64,000 nucleotides of DNA from CAZDUZ01 sp964508755 (GTDB taxonomy: Bacteria > Patescibacteriota > Dojkabacteria > SC72 > JAFGCJ01), in assembly GCA_964508755.1 (NCBI GenBank), contig CAZDUZ010000001.1, positions 1 through 64,000 on the forward strand, read 5' to 3'. A program made the translations under genes and the position numbers. Shown here piece after piece: positions 21,101-28,418 of the stretch (positions within the stretch are counted from its first letter, which is position 1; each line of letters begins with the position of its first letter). The notes under the pieces are model-generated. The model saw nothing but the letters and a program-made list of their open reading frames with translations. It did not search any database and was not told the DNA's origin.

Positions 21101-21553
21101 GCATTCTTCTCAATTGCAAAATTTGAGGCAGGACGATGGGTTACGGTTGAATCACGCGGAGGTTCTCAATACGGAAATAATGATTTTCCTATACTACCTG
21201 GTCAAGGCTATATCCTGAAAGCTACGAAATCATTCGAGATGGCTGTAACCGGAAAAAGAATAATTAGTTCGGTACCTGTATCTTTGGCACCCGGTTGGAA
21301 CCTCATCGCCGTGCAGGGGACAGAGAAGGGGTATACCGCATCAAGTCTTATCGATTCAATAGATAGCGTAGAGGGTCTTGACGCAAACAATGTAACGATG
21401 TGGGATCTATCAACTTCTCGATATAAAGGATTGCAGAAGGAGAAAGATGCGGGTGGAAATATGGAGGTGTATGGATTTGATTTTCCGCTTGATCCGCTAT
21501 CTGGATATTTTGTACGAATTGCAAGCGGAAGCGGAACATGGACTCCGGAGTAA
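18191..21553 (+). CDS. Large cysteine-rich surface protein, paralogue B
   Basis: This 1120-aa paralogue of the preceding gene has a short cytoplasmic part, a membrane span (about 53-75) and an FN3-like domain (about 82-200) sharing the motif VSYSTSDSFLPGVLSRL-type core with paralogue A. A variable Cys-, Thr- and Pro-rich middle follows, then two C-terminal GWN..GY domains. The last 70 residues are encoded by DNA identical to the upstream copy. It starts at GTG 18191 with no SD, 114 bp after paralogue A. The central cysteine regions differ in length and sequence, suggesting fast diversification of the exposed part. Role unknown; adhesion or cell-cell contact is an inference. Confidence 0.75.
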   Translation: MNSLGQDVPTSFVEGSIKTNDRLKASFSRSNNPSLSVKQKIKKIIESRRVGKALLGFSLFIFVLTLVYSYWVYQSYPWSEPYDIRVTNVTGRSATISWVTDEAVSGVVSYSTSDSFLPGVLSRLTGSVAFDDRDIQKELEKKAKEAVNTVISGSDSATYEYDVTSQMTLKDTGAFYVHHVTISNLEPDTSYYFQVGNGLRFISPSEDIVDYTVGKGNSFNTFEDLDSIQTPSPSYGAVLQETGEVVVDGLVFMEIEGKNSSPVSTTLSENGTWYIDLSNIRNSTGDAFVRTVEDNDFEKVWIEAGPSGRVSTSIPMTLDAPAEDIFIPSGGSRSEEVYESSFVSFIRKLTPPVQAASCLCECEGNQSDGYKSRWCGRTQERIAKQQFDDGCYWIDEGCNAVATDPATCNKYQTFPVKGDRIGNTCEGGQDSTSTAPPTGTTPTDTPNDTPSSPLPQESADATRGSCGGRAHGSCGPSSLACLSKAPPEDCFWAICDDGAWKRIEPNTCPESNVASDTEGSGDSTTPSGSQAPGLACRERNSSWVLCTSLREDERRIVYRDSLGAGSNDCCVKINQPVDTSGTTDVCFDRYYLSISCESDEADKDNVIGLSDPNNPSSYKCCGFKASTPDDLEELRRSEAERDESFAQSRDELCRKEFDENTVSEYNSSADRGASRGNIFPADGGIVTCFFKIGVVSRPPDMQTCGEQGEGYVSFSEGNQTCSEVVDGIRDFKGQSCCKSCDKVNPTPPGCTSVTLAQAQVPEVNLIQLLQNSISCFFNFHKVAYCGGNPCNNQCGCTCKRSGAGECETDGVVVGPGELCPGIKQSKIPETYTKEFSSLSQSLSSKVQAEFEENTNDKENILLISPENGIFSFNEKGIYCTIINEVPYCFEINETGPKRLYIDRNGDNTFDNADIDLGSQVFELEVTQEDEVDIYNIELGFNFMSFRIVGGTGEDTLASTFLENLNSQYDNAFFSIAKFEAGRWVTVESRGGSQYGNNDFPILPGQGYILKATKSFEMAVTGKRIISSVPVSLAPGWNLIAVQGTEKGYTASSLIDSIDSVEGLDANNVTMWDLSTSRYKGLQKEKDAGGNMEVYGFDFPLDPLSGYFVRIASGSGTWTPE
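21317..21531 (+). repeat. 215-bp direct repeat, copy 2
   Basis: Identical to 17837-18051. The first differences are at 21316 and 21532. Confidence 0.97.
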
Positions 21554-21688
21554 GGATAGGGGTGATGAAGAATTGCTTAGAATACGGTTGGGGTACTGTA
21601 GTGTACGGTATTTGCGCAAATAGGTATTATCGACTACAATTTCCTTGCTTTTGAGTCTGAAAAGGAGATGTTTTACGTTCTGATATAG

Positions 21689-21762
21689 GGGCCCGTAGCT
21701 CAGCTGGCTAGAGCACCTCAATGGCATTGAGGGGGTCGCGAGTTCAAATCTCGCCGGGTCCA
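21689..21762 (+). tRNA. tRNA-Ala(GGC)
   Basis: Acceptor GGGCCCG/CGGGTCC with G3-U70, anticodon stem CCTCA/TGAGG and loop ATGGCAT. CCA is not encoded. Confidence 0.95.
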
Positions 21763-21838
21763 AGGGTATCCAAGAATGTAAAATATTAGTGATGAAAAGC
21801 TTTACCTTGATTTTTATAAATTGATTAAAAATACTCGA

Positions 21839-22147
21839 ATGGCAAATGATATTACGAACTATATAGGTGTAGTTGCGGCGCGTGAATTTGCTGATCAGGA
21901 GAATCTACGCGTTTTCAAAATGGCTAGAAGAGGAGTAACTAAAGATGACGTTCGTGATTCTATACTTGAATCCTCTGACGAAGAGAAGAGAGACTATGGG
22001 ATCAGGGAGATTGTTGCCTGCGTTATTTTTACGGTAGACGAGTTCGCTCGGGTTGAGAGGCAACTTCCAACGTATGTAGCAGATATTGATGAATTCTATA
22101 AAGTCACTTCTGGCATTCGACCAGAAGGTCACCAACAAATTGCATAG
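21839..22147 (+). CDS. Hypothetical protein
   Basis: About 102 aa from ATG 21839 (an in-frame TTG lies at 21821). Mostly helical and charged, with no membrane span, signal or motif that I recognise. It lies alone between tRNA-Ala and a minus-strand SDR gene. Codon use resembles that of the neighbours, so it may be real. It has no SD. Confidence 0.5.
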   Translation: MANDITNYIGVVAAREFADQENLRVFKMARRGVTKDDVRDSILESSDEEKRDYGIREIVACVIFTVDEFARVERQLPTYVADIDEFYKVTSGIRPEGHQQIA

Positions 22148-22178
22148 ATGTCATTATATTGAAATAGCCAATTCATAT

Positions 22179-22967
22179 TTAGAACTCATGCATATCTGCA
22201 ACTGATTTCCCTCCATCCACGATGATCGACTGTCCATTGATGTAGGAAGCACCATCGCTTGCGAGAAAACTTACCACACTAGCTATTTCTTCTACTTCAC
22301 ATACTCGTTTCATCGGGTATTGTTTGGAAATGCTGGCATACCATTCCTCTAGTTCTTTATCTGTCCGATTATTTTGAGAATTTGCTATTCGAACGAATCC
22401 CGGGCACACAGAATTTGTTCTGATTAAAGGCGCATAATCAAGAGCTAAACTTCTTGTGAGTCCATCTATGGCCGCTTTTGCAACAGAATAGACACAGAAG
22501 TTGGGTAGGGAAGCGAAGCTCGCATAGGAGGATATATTAATGATAGCGCCTCCTCCTGACTTTTGCATAAGAGGGATAGCATATTTTGCACATTTGAAGT
22601 AGCCTCCGAGGTTTGTGTTTAATGTTTTCTCCCATTCATCTTCTGAAATTGAGGTAACGTTCTTTGCCATACCTGCTCCATAGCGAGCCACGCAATTAAC
22701 GAGGCAGGTTAGTCCTCCATATGTTTCTTCTGCCTGACTTACTACGGATTGAACGAACGAACTGTCTGTTACATCACCTTGTATGAATAACGCCTTACCT
22801 CCATTTTTTTCAATATTTTCCACTGTCCATGCGCCTGCATCGAGCATATCAACAACAACTACAGAATAGCCGTGTTTTGCAAGATCAATTGAAATGGCAC
22901 CTCCGATTGACGGTCCGCCGTCTTTGTATCCCATAGCACCTCCTGTTACGATTGCTGTCTTATTCAC
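22179..22967 (-). CDS. Short-chain dehydrogenase/reductase (SDR)
   Basis: The 262-aa classical SDR has an N-terminal nucleotide-binding motif TGGAMGYKDGGPSIGGA, in which the TGxxxGIG loop is expanded by a few residues. It also has the D-x-TD motif (GDVTDSS), the NNAG-equivalent NCVA, catalytic Ser in NISSYAS and YxxxK (YSVAK near 160), and the C-terminal PGFV and SYINGQ..VDGG motifs. It uses NAD(P)H on an unknown alcohol or ketone. The start is GTG. No pathway partner is adjacent, so the substrate cannot be inferred. Such enzymes are often horizontally acquired in CPR. Confidence 0.85.
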   Translation of the reverse strand: MNKTAIVTGGAMGYKDGGPSIGGAISIDLAKHGYSVVVVDMLDAGAWTVENIEKNGGKALFIQGDVTDSSFVQSVVSQAEETYGGLTCLVNCVARYGAGMAKNVTSISEDEWEKTLNTNLGGYFKCAKYAIPLMQKSGGGAIINISSYASFASLPNFCVYSVAKAAIDGLTRSLALDYAPLIRTNSVCPGFVRIANSQNNRTDKELEEWYASISKQYPMKRVCEVEEIASVVSFLASDGASYINGQSIIVDGGKSVADMHEF

Positions 22968-23201
22968 TGCTTGATTAATGAAAAGTTAATACTTCAAGAA
23001 GTGTAGAGGAAAGATTTTTTTAAATCAAATGGAGAGTCGGTGTACGTACTTTTGATGATCTTTAAATTGAAACGGAATCAGGTGTGAGATGTGTGGTGTT
23101 AAGGGAGAATAGAAATTATCACACAAGTACACCAATCAAAGGCAACGAGGTAGAGCATCAAAAAAATGTTCTTAATATAGCGGACCTGGTCTCCAAATTG
23201 G

Positions 23202-23800
23202 TTAATCGTACCAAATATCACCAAAATCCATCTCAGGAATATCTGCCCAATAGAACATTTCTATGTCATCACATCCATCTCCCCATGTCGTTCCTTCGAC
23301 GACATGATTTTGCAGGTAAGAATCGCCTTCAAGTGTTGTACAATTATCCGTCTCTGTTTCTTGAGGCCAACCTGCTTCATCGTAACCAACTCCTGGACCG
23401 ACCCAGAAACACTAACAAATCCCCCTGTCTCTTCTTGACTGACACCAATTACATACCGTATACCATCAGACTTAAAGGCAACACATGTTTTCGGTGGTGA
23501 AGACCAACTTGATTCGAGATAAGGCTTGAGATACTCTGAATCGCCGCTTCCTTCGAGAAGTTCTTGCATTGATGCCGCAGTTGACTCTCCTAATGTAGTT
23601 GGGAACATCTTATGCTCTGAGTAGAAAGCTGTCATTGCACGTTCCATATTTACCGCAGCAGCTTGCCTTGCAGTGTTTCTTGATTTTCGTGTGGCATATC
23701 CAATTCCTGCGATAGAAACGGCGACAAGAACTGCAAGAATTGCCATTACCACCAGTAATTCAACCAGGGTAAATCCCTTACTGTTTCGTAACAACGACAT
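23202..23800 (-). pseudogene. Type IV pilin-like protein gene with a frameshift
   Basis: The N-terminus has a perfect class III prepilin signal, KGFTLVELLVVMAILAVLVAV, with cleavage before Phe and Glu5. About 130 residues of pilin/pseudopilin sequence follow. The original frame then runs on to 23261 with a basic, unnatural tail. Near 23403-23407 a one-base shift opens a second frame that reads sensibly (acidic and Cys/Trp-rich, ending FGDIWYD) and stops at 23202. The gene therefore looks broken by a 1-nt deletion, or the assembly has an error. Intact, it would be an extracellular pilus or pseudopilin subunit of about 198 aa, fitting the competence genes comEA/comEC. Confidence 0.7.
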
Positions 23801-24018
23801 GCATGTAACGCTGACAAATTAGGAAAAGGATGAGTTATTATGACCTCTCGTATACACTTATCCCATTTAATACAATACCTGTTCCAACGTGGATTCGCAA
23901 TAGCAAAGGAATGAAGAAATCAGCCCTTATTCGTAGCGGGTGAACGTTTACCAGTTTTAGAAATATCCTTTGAAGTGTATAATATGGGCCACTAATAAAT
24001 TGTTTGCGAAATTTCAAA

Positions 24019-24714
24019 ATGACGGTAAATGATGAACAGAGTGAGTTTCGAATTGCTTCTGAAAACGAAGCTCTCCGTAAACTACAGGATTGGATGAGTA
24101 GATGTGATAAAAACGAAGGGCCCTCGGTATGTTTTGAAGTTGGTCGTGCCGTGGGTGAGTCGATTGTATCGTTAGGTGAATTTAGAATCGAAGGAGATCT
24201 GTCTGAACCGTGGTGGACTGCACGAAGTTATTTACAAACTATCGAAAATGATATTGTGCCTTCTCTTCTTCATAACGAAGCAGATCTGATGCTTCATAGG
24301 CAGTTTGTTGAAGGTGTTTTGGCGGTCTTTTCTGAAAATGGCGTACCTCAAAGGGTAACGGTGGCTGAGCGGAGAAGAGTGGAACAACCTGTTGATACCC
24401 GATGGGTACATACCCAGGCTATGCAATACCGAATCGTTCAAGCTCGCGGGTTTGCAACTGCTCCTACTGTTGAATATGGTGTGGCGGGTGGATATATTCC
24501 AGAATTGTTAGAATTACTAGGGAGTTTTAAGCGTAATCCAGGGATTTCTCGCGAAAGTATTGATACCGTTCGAGAACAACTTGCGCTTGCAAGGGAATAC
24601 GGACAGAAAGCGCTTCTTGATGATCGGAACGTTGTTTCCTTCTCCCGGGGAATCGTTGGAGCAGTACACGCATTAAATGTGCGGAAGTTTGGTTATGTTG
24701 CAGCTAATATCTAA
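24019..24714 (+). CDS. Hypothetical protein
   Basis: About 231 aa from ATG 24019, with TATAAT near 23981 as a likely promoter; an in-frame TTG lies at 24004. Soluble, charged and mostly helical, with no recognised domain. It is followed 11 nt later by a second unknown gene, so the pair probably forms an operon. I see no membrane span, signal peptide or catalytic motif. Confidence 0.6.
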   Translation: MTVNDEQSEFRIASENEALRKLQDWMSRCDKNEGPSVCFEVGRAVGESIVSLGEFRIEGDLSEPWWTARSYLQTIENDIVPSLLHNEADLMLHRQFVEGVLAVFSENGVPQRVTVAERRRVEQPVDTRWVHTQAMQYRIVQARGFATAPTVEYGVAGGYIPELLELLGSFKRNPGISRESIDTVREQLALAREYGQKALLDDRNVVSFSRGIVGAVHALNVRKFGYVAANI

Positions 24715-24725
24715 GCCTTTTGTTT

Positions 24726-25358
24726 ATGAGTCCTTTAGTTCCAGGAAACATTCGAGATACTGATTTGTGGGTATATGCTTCTTCAAACGCTCCTGATGAG
24801 GAACCTATAGAAAAGCGTGCAGAAGAGGCCGGACTATCATTAACGGAGGCTCTGTTTGTTTTAGGAGAAAGATCATTTTCTGATGGTTTTCTATTAGAGG
24901 AGAGTAAAAGACGTATGGAATGTTGGGAAATTGAATGGCGGGATATCACCCTTAATGATGCCTATATCCGAGGACTTATGGTTGATGGAATTGAAAGAGG
25001 GGTATTAAGAGTATATCCTGACATGCGGTACTACTATGATAGCTCTGAGTGGGTGTCGGCGGTCAGTGCTACCTTTGAAAAACTACGAAACGAGTTTATA
25101 AGTTCTCCATACTTCTTTGCCTCACGATTAGGACAAGGACTAGGGAGGTCATTGTTTCAAAAAGGTCGATTAACTCAGAGCGAGGAATCAGAAAGAGCTG
25201 TTCACATGATGCAAGTAGAACAGTACTTGTGTATGTACTATCGGTTGTTAGAGTATGTCGTGGGAGATGACGATTTGGAGGAAATGTTTGTCTTTGGCTT
25301 TTGGACGGAGATTGATGAACTGCTAGCGTTAAGTTCCGGATGTCATGCCCAGGAATAA
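24726..25358 (+). CDS. Hypothetical protein
   Basis: About 210 aa from ATG 24726, directly downstream of the previous unknown gene. Acidic, helical and soluble, with aromatic-rich patches and no recognised domain. Its size and composition resemble the upstream product (both contain G-x-G-x-(A/S)-helix segments), so they may be distant paralogues, but I cannot show this by eye. Confidence 0.6.
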   Translation: MSPLVPGNIRDTDLWVYASSNAPDEEPIEKRAEEAGLSLTEALFVLGERSFSDGFLLEESKRRMECWEIEWRDITLNDAYIRGLMVDGIERGVLRVYPDMRYYYDSSEWVSAVSATFEKLRNEFISSPYFFASRLGQGLGRSLFQKGRLTQSEESERAVHMMQVEQYLCMYYRLLEYVVGDDDLEEMFVFGFWTEIDELLALSSGCHAQE

Positions 25359-25393
25359 CCGATTTTTCTTTGCCTGTTTATTGAACATTTTTT

Positions 25394-25439
25394 CCGACAG
25401 GGACATTGGCACGTGCGTGCTGCTCAATGTCCCCGTCGG
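25394..25439. repeat. Long GC-rich hairpin downstream of the small membrane-peptide ORF
   Basis: CCGAC-A-GGGACATTG pairs with CAATGTCCC-C-GTCGG: 14 paired bases with one mismatch and a 16-nt loop containing GCACGTGC. There is no U-tract in the right place on either strand, so it is not a normal intrinsic terminator. It is visibly richer in GC than its surroundings. Confidence 0.7.
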
Positions 25440-25447
25440 GTGGGGGA

Positions 25448-25549
25448 TCAGACGGAGTAATCTTTATCCAAGATTTGGATGAAGGTATATCCGACGAACA
25501 TGAGTGTGAGTATCCCCACGACCGCCCCCGCGATCTTCAGCGCCTTCAT
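25448..25549 (-). CDS. 33-aa single-pass membrane peptide with a canonical Shine-Dalgarno
   Basis: The ORF is short but well supported. AAAGGAGGTGATC lies 5-8 nt upstream of ATG 25549, the strongest SD in the window. The peptide is MKALK followed by a hydrophobic helix (about residues 6-26, IAGAVVGILTLMFVGYTF) and a charged tail DKDYSV. Codons are GC-rich, unlike the neighbours. The SD matches the usual 16S tail GATCACCTCCTTT over its whole length, whereas the 16S tail in this window reads AATTACCTCC. That suggests recent transfer, or contaminating or vector DNA. Function unknown. Confidence 0.55.
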   Translation of the reverse strand: MKALKIAGAVVGILTLMFVGYTFIQILDKDYSV

Positions 25550-25661
25550 GTGATCACCTCCTTTCGGCACAGAATCGTTGAGCGGCATTCTACTATGGGT
25601 TTCGTATGTGTGTAAATATTGTTATGACGTGGCTTTTATTGCTACTCCGTTCAATCATTTC

Positions 25662-25690
25662 TTTACAACTTCTCATTCTCTCTCTATAAT
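25662..25690 (+). promoter_or_regulatory. Promoter of the leuS leader
   Basis: TTTACA (25662-25667), a 17-nt spacer and a perfect TATAAT (25685-25690). The predicted start, near 25697-25700, coincides with the leader-peptide ATG. Confidence 0.85.
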
Positions 25691-25699
25691 TCCCCCTGT

Positions 25700-25750
25700 A
25701 TGACAACCAGTACATTTTACAGCTTGCTCAGCCTACTACTAGCCCAGTAA
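25700..25750 (+). CDS. Leucine leader peptide of the leuS attenuator
   Basis: The 16-residue ORF MTTSTFYSLLSLLLAQ has five leucine codons (TTG CTC and then CTA CTA CTA) out of 16. It starts 9 nt after the -10 box, so its mRNA is essentially leaderless. Ribosome stalling at the Leu codons when Leu-tRNA is short would mask TTACAGCT (25717-25724). It is followed by the competing hairpins described under the attenuator entry. Known leader peptides of leu operons work in this way. One placed before a synthetase gene and lacking an SD is unusual. Confidence 0.8.
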   Translation: MTTSTFYSLLSLLLAQ

Positions 25751-25808
25751 ACGGGAGGCTTCTAGCTGTAAGAGTATTGCTATGAACCTCCTGAGAAGGA
25801 GGTTTTTT
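25717..25808 (+). promoter_or_regulatory. leuS transcription attenuator (mutually exclusive hairpins)
   Basis: Arm 1 TTACAGCT..GCCT pairs with arm 2 AGGC..AGCTGTAA (25757-25771). Alternatively GGGAGGCTTC (25753-25762) pairs with GAACCTCC (25784-25791), which destroys the terminator. If neither happens, AACCTCCT pairs with AGGAGGTT (25784-25804) and is followed by TTTTTT. Stalling on Leu codons frees arm 2 to form the antiterminator, and smooth translation lets the terminator form. Confidence 0.75.
25784..25808 (+). terminator. Attenuator terminator before leuS
   Basis: The stem AACCTCC/GGAGGTT with loop TGAGAA is followed by six T. It overlaps the ATG at 25782, so the true leuS start must lie downstream. 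Confidence 0.85.
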
Positions 25809-25886
25809 GTTATCATAGGGCTGTCTGTGAGATGTGGAGAGTTCATCCATCTCATGATGAAATTTTATTTTAAATTAGAACTAACC

Positions 25887-28313
25887 GTGACACCATACAA
25901 CCCGAAATCATTCGAAAAAAAATGGCAGGATACATGGTATTCCTCTGATGTGTACCATGCTGATGATTTTTCTAAGAAACCCAAATATTATATTCTCAGT
26001 GAGTTTCCCTATACTTCTGGAGATGGGGTGCATATTGGACACTGCAAGACCTATACCATGACCGATGTCATGGCTCGTCATGCCCGTATGAAAGGGAAAA
26101 ACGTCTTGTACCCCATGGGATGGGACGCATTCGGACTCCCAACCGAGAATTATGCAATAAAGACGAAGATTAATCCGAAAATTATAACCAAAGAGAACGT
26201 CGCAAATTTCAAGAGACAAATGCAGATGATGGGATGGTCTTTTGACTGGAGCAGAGAAATTGATACAACACAGCCCGAATATTATAAGTGGACCCAATGG
26301 ATTTTCTTGAAGCTTTTTGAGAAAGGTCTTGCATACAAAGAAGAGATGCCGATTAACTGGTGTCCGAAATGCAAAACCGGTCTCGCAAACGAAGAGGTGG
26401 TAAACGGAAAACATGAGCGATGCGGAAGCGGGGTAACAACTAAGAAATTGAATCAATGGATGCTCAAAATTACTGCATATGCAGATCGATTAGCAGATGA
26501 ACTTGAGGGTCTTGATTATTCGGAAAGTATTGTCGCAGCTGAGAGAAACTGGATTGGAAGGAAAGAATGGATTGATATCACGTACCCGATTGATGGTTCT
26601 GATGAGTCAATTATCGTTTCTACCACAAGACCCGATACAAACTTTGGTGCAACCTTTGTCGTATTAGCACCAGAACATCCGGTCTTGAGCAAGGAAAAAG
26701 GACTTGTACCAGAGCAATATCGTCAATCCGTGGATGAATATATTAGTAAAGCATTGAGTAAGACAGAGGAAGAACGTATTGCGGAAGGTCGAGAAAAAAC
26801 GGGAGCTTTTACTGGGATGTATTGTATTAATAGGCTTAACGGAGAGAAACTTCCAATGTATGTTACTGATTTTGTACTCATGACTGTTGGTACCGGTGCA
26901 GTAGTTGGTGTTCCCGGACATGATAAACGTGACTTCGAATTTGCTCAGAAATTCAATCTTCCAGTTGTTCGTGTGGTACGAGGAAAAGATGGAGACGAAT
27001 CAGACATTACTTCTATTGATCAGGTGCAGGAAGAAGAGGGAACGATTATGAATTCAGATTTTCTAAATAATCTGGATATTCACGATGCTACTACAAAAGT
27101 GATGGACTATTTGGAGGAGAAGGGGTGGGGGAAACGAGTAATTCGGTATCATCTTCGTGATTGGTTGTTTTCACGTCAGCATTACTGGGGTGAACCAATT
27201 CCTATCATTCATTGTGAAAAATGTGGTGCCGTACCAGTTCCCGAAGAGGATTTGCCGGTAGAACTTCCTGATGTCGTTTCGTATGAACCGACAGATACGG
27301 GAGAATCACCCCTTGCTTCTATTACTGAATGGGTTAACGTGAAGTGCCCGGAATGTGGAGGCGAAGCGAAACGTGAAACTGACACTATGCCTAACTGGGC
27401 TGGATCAAGTTGGTATTACTTGCGTTTCTGTGACCCACATTGTGAAACAGGTATAGCAGACAAGAAAAAACTAGAGTACTGGATGCCGGTCGATTTTTAT
27501 GATGGAGGAGCTGAGCATGTAACGCTTCATCTATTATATTCACGATTCTGGCACAAATTTCTTAATGATATTGGTGTGGCTCCCGGAATAGAACCATACA
27601 AATCGCGTAGAAATCACGGGATGCTTCTTGGGGAAGGTGGAACAAAAATGTCGAAATCACTTGGAAACGTCATTAATCCTGATGATTTGGTAGAGCAGTT
27701 TGGAACTGATGTCGTACGGCTCTACCTAATGTTTGTAGGACCCTATGAAGGTACGAGCGAGTGGAGTGAGCGTGCAATTCAAGGAGTAGACCGCTTCGTG
27801 AAGAGATTTTGGGAGTTTCTTACCCAAAATCTTGAAAATCCAGCAGATTCCTGTGATGAGGATGTGGAGAAAGCAGTTTCCGTTCTTGTTAAAACGATTG
27901 ACCGCAATATACCATCAAGGAGATTCAACACATCGGTTGCAAGCATTATGGAGTTTTACAATAAGACGAAAGACAAGACATTATGTAAGGAGTGTCTTTC
28001 GTCGGTTCTTATTGCGATCGCTCCTTTCATGCCGCATCTTTCTGAAGAATTGTGGAATACCATGGGACATAAAGATTCTATTCATAAAGAGCAGTGGCCT
28101 AAGGTTAAGGAGGTTGCCCGAGATGCCATGGTTGAGATTCCTGTTCAGATAAATGGAAAGATCAGATCGAAAATTACCATACCTGCATCAGCTGTTGAGA
28201 AGGCAGTGCTCGCTGTTGCTCTTGAAGATGAAAAAGTTCAGAAGAACCTTGCAGGCAACGATCCTAAAAAAGCTATCTATGTTCCTGGAAAGATTCTTAC
28301 CATAGTCGTATAA
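25887..28313 (+). CDS. leuS: Leucyl-tRNA synthetase
   Basis: An 808-aa class Ia synthetase, close to the normal bacterial length. It has the HIGH motif (HIGH at about 49), a zinc-binding CPKCKTG segment near 160, the CP1 editing domain (about 220-400, with TTRPDT and the conserved Asp in GTGAVVGVPGHDKRD), a second CxxC pair, KMSKS near 587 and the C-terminal anticodon-binding domain. The GTG at 25887 (VTPYNPKSFEKKWQ) is the natural N-terminus; the longer frame from 25782 begins inside the terminator hairpin. Control is by leucine attenuation. Confidence 0.95.
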   Translation: MTPYNPKSFEKKWQDTWYSSDVYHADDFSKKPKYYILSEFPYTSGDGVHIGHCKTYTMTDVMARHARMKGKNVLYPMGWDAFGLPTENYAIKTKINPKIITKENVANFKRQMQMMGWSFDWSREIDTTQPEYYKWTQWIFLKLFEKGLAYKEEMPINWCPKCKTGLANEEVVNGKHERCGSGVTTKKLNQWMLKITAYADRLADELEGLDYSESIVAAERNWIGRKEWIDITYPIDGSDESIIVSTTRPDTNFGATFVVLAPEHPVLSKEKGLVPEQYRQSVDEYISKALSKTEEERIAEGREKTGAFTGMYCINRLNGEKLPMYVTDFVLMTVGTGAVVGVPGHDKRDFEFAQKFNLPVVRVVRGKDGDESDITSIDQVQEEEGTIMNSDFLNNLDIHDATTKVMDYLEEKGWGKRVIRYHLRDWLFSRQHYWGEPIPIIHCEKCGAVPVPEEDLPVELPDVVSYEPTDTGESPLASITEWVNVKCPECGGEAKRETDTMPNWAGSSWYYLRFCDPHCETGIADKKKLEYWMPVDFYDGGAEHVTLHLLYSRFWHKFLNDIGVAPGIEPYKSRRNHGMLLGEGGTKMSKSLGNVINPDDLVEQFGTDVVRLYLMFVGPYEGTSEWSERAIQGVDRFVKRFWEFLTQNLENPADSCDEDVEKAVSVLVKTIDRNIPSRRFNTSVASIMEFYNKTKDKTLCKECLSSVLIAIAPFMPHLSEELWNTMGHKDSIHKEQWPKVKEVARDAMVEIPVQINGKIRSKITIPASAVEKAVLAVALEDEKVQKNLAGNDPKKAIYVPGKILTIVV

Positions 28314-28418
28314 GAAACTTGTAATGATAGGAAAATCTATGGAATTATGATCATAGCTCCACACCTTTGGTGACTTTGCTATAATAAAGTTCGAAGATAA
28401 TCTGTAAATTGATTAACA

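Noticed and set aside
23084..23500. 138-codon + strand frame
   Set aside because: It overlaps the reverse of the pilin gene, has poor composition and no start signal.
25406..25615. 69-codon + strand frame
   Set aside because: It runs through the hairpin opposite the small membrane peptide, which has a far better start signal.
25782..25886. Upstream start of leuS
   Set aside because: It begins inside the attenuator terminator, and the encoded residues do not match LeuRS.
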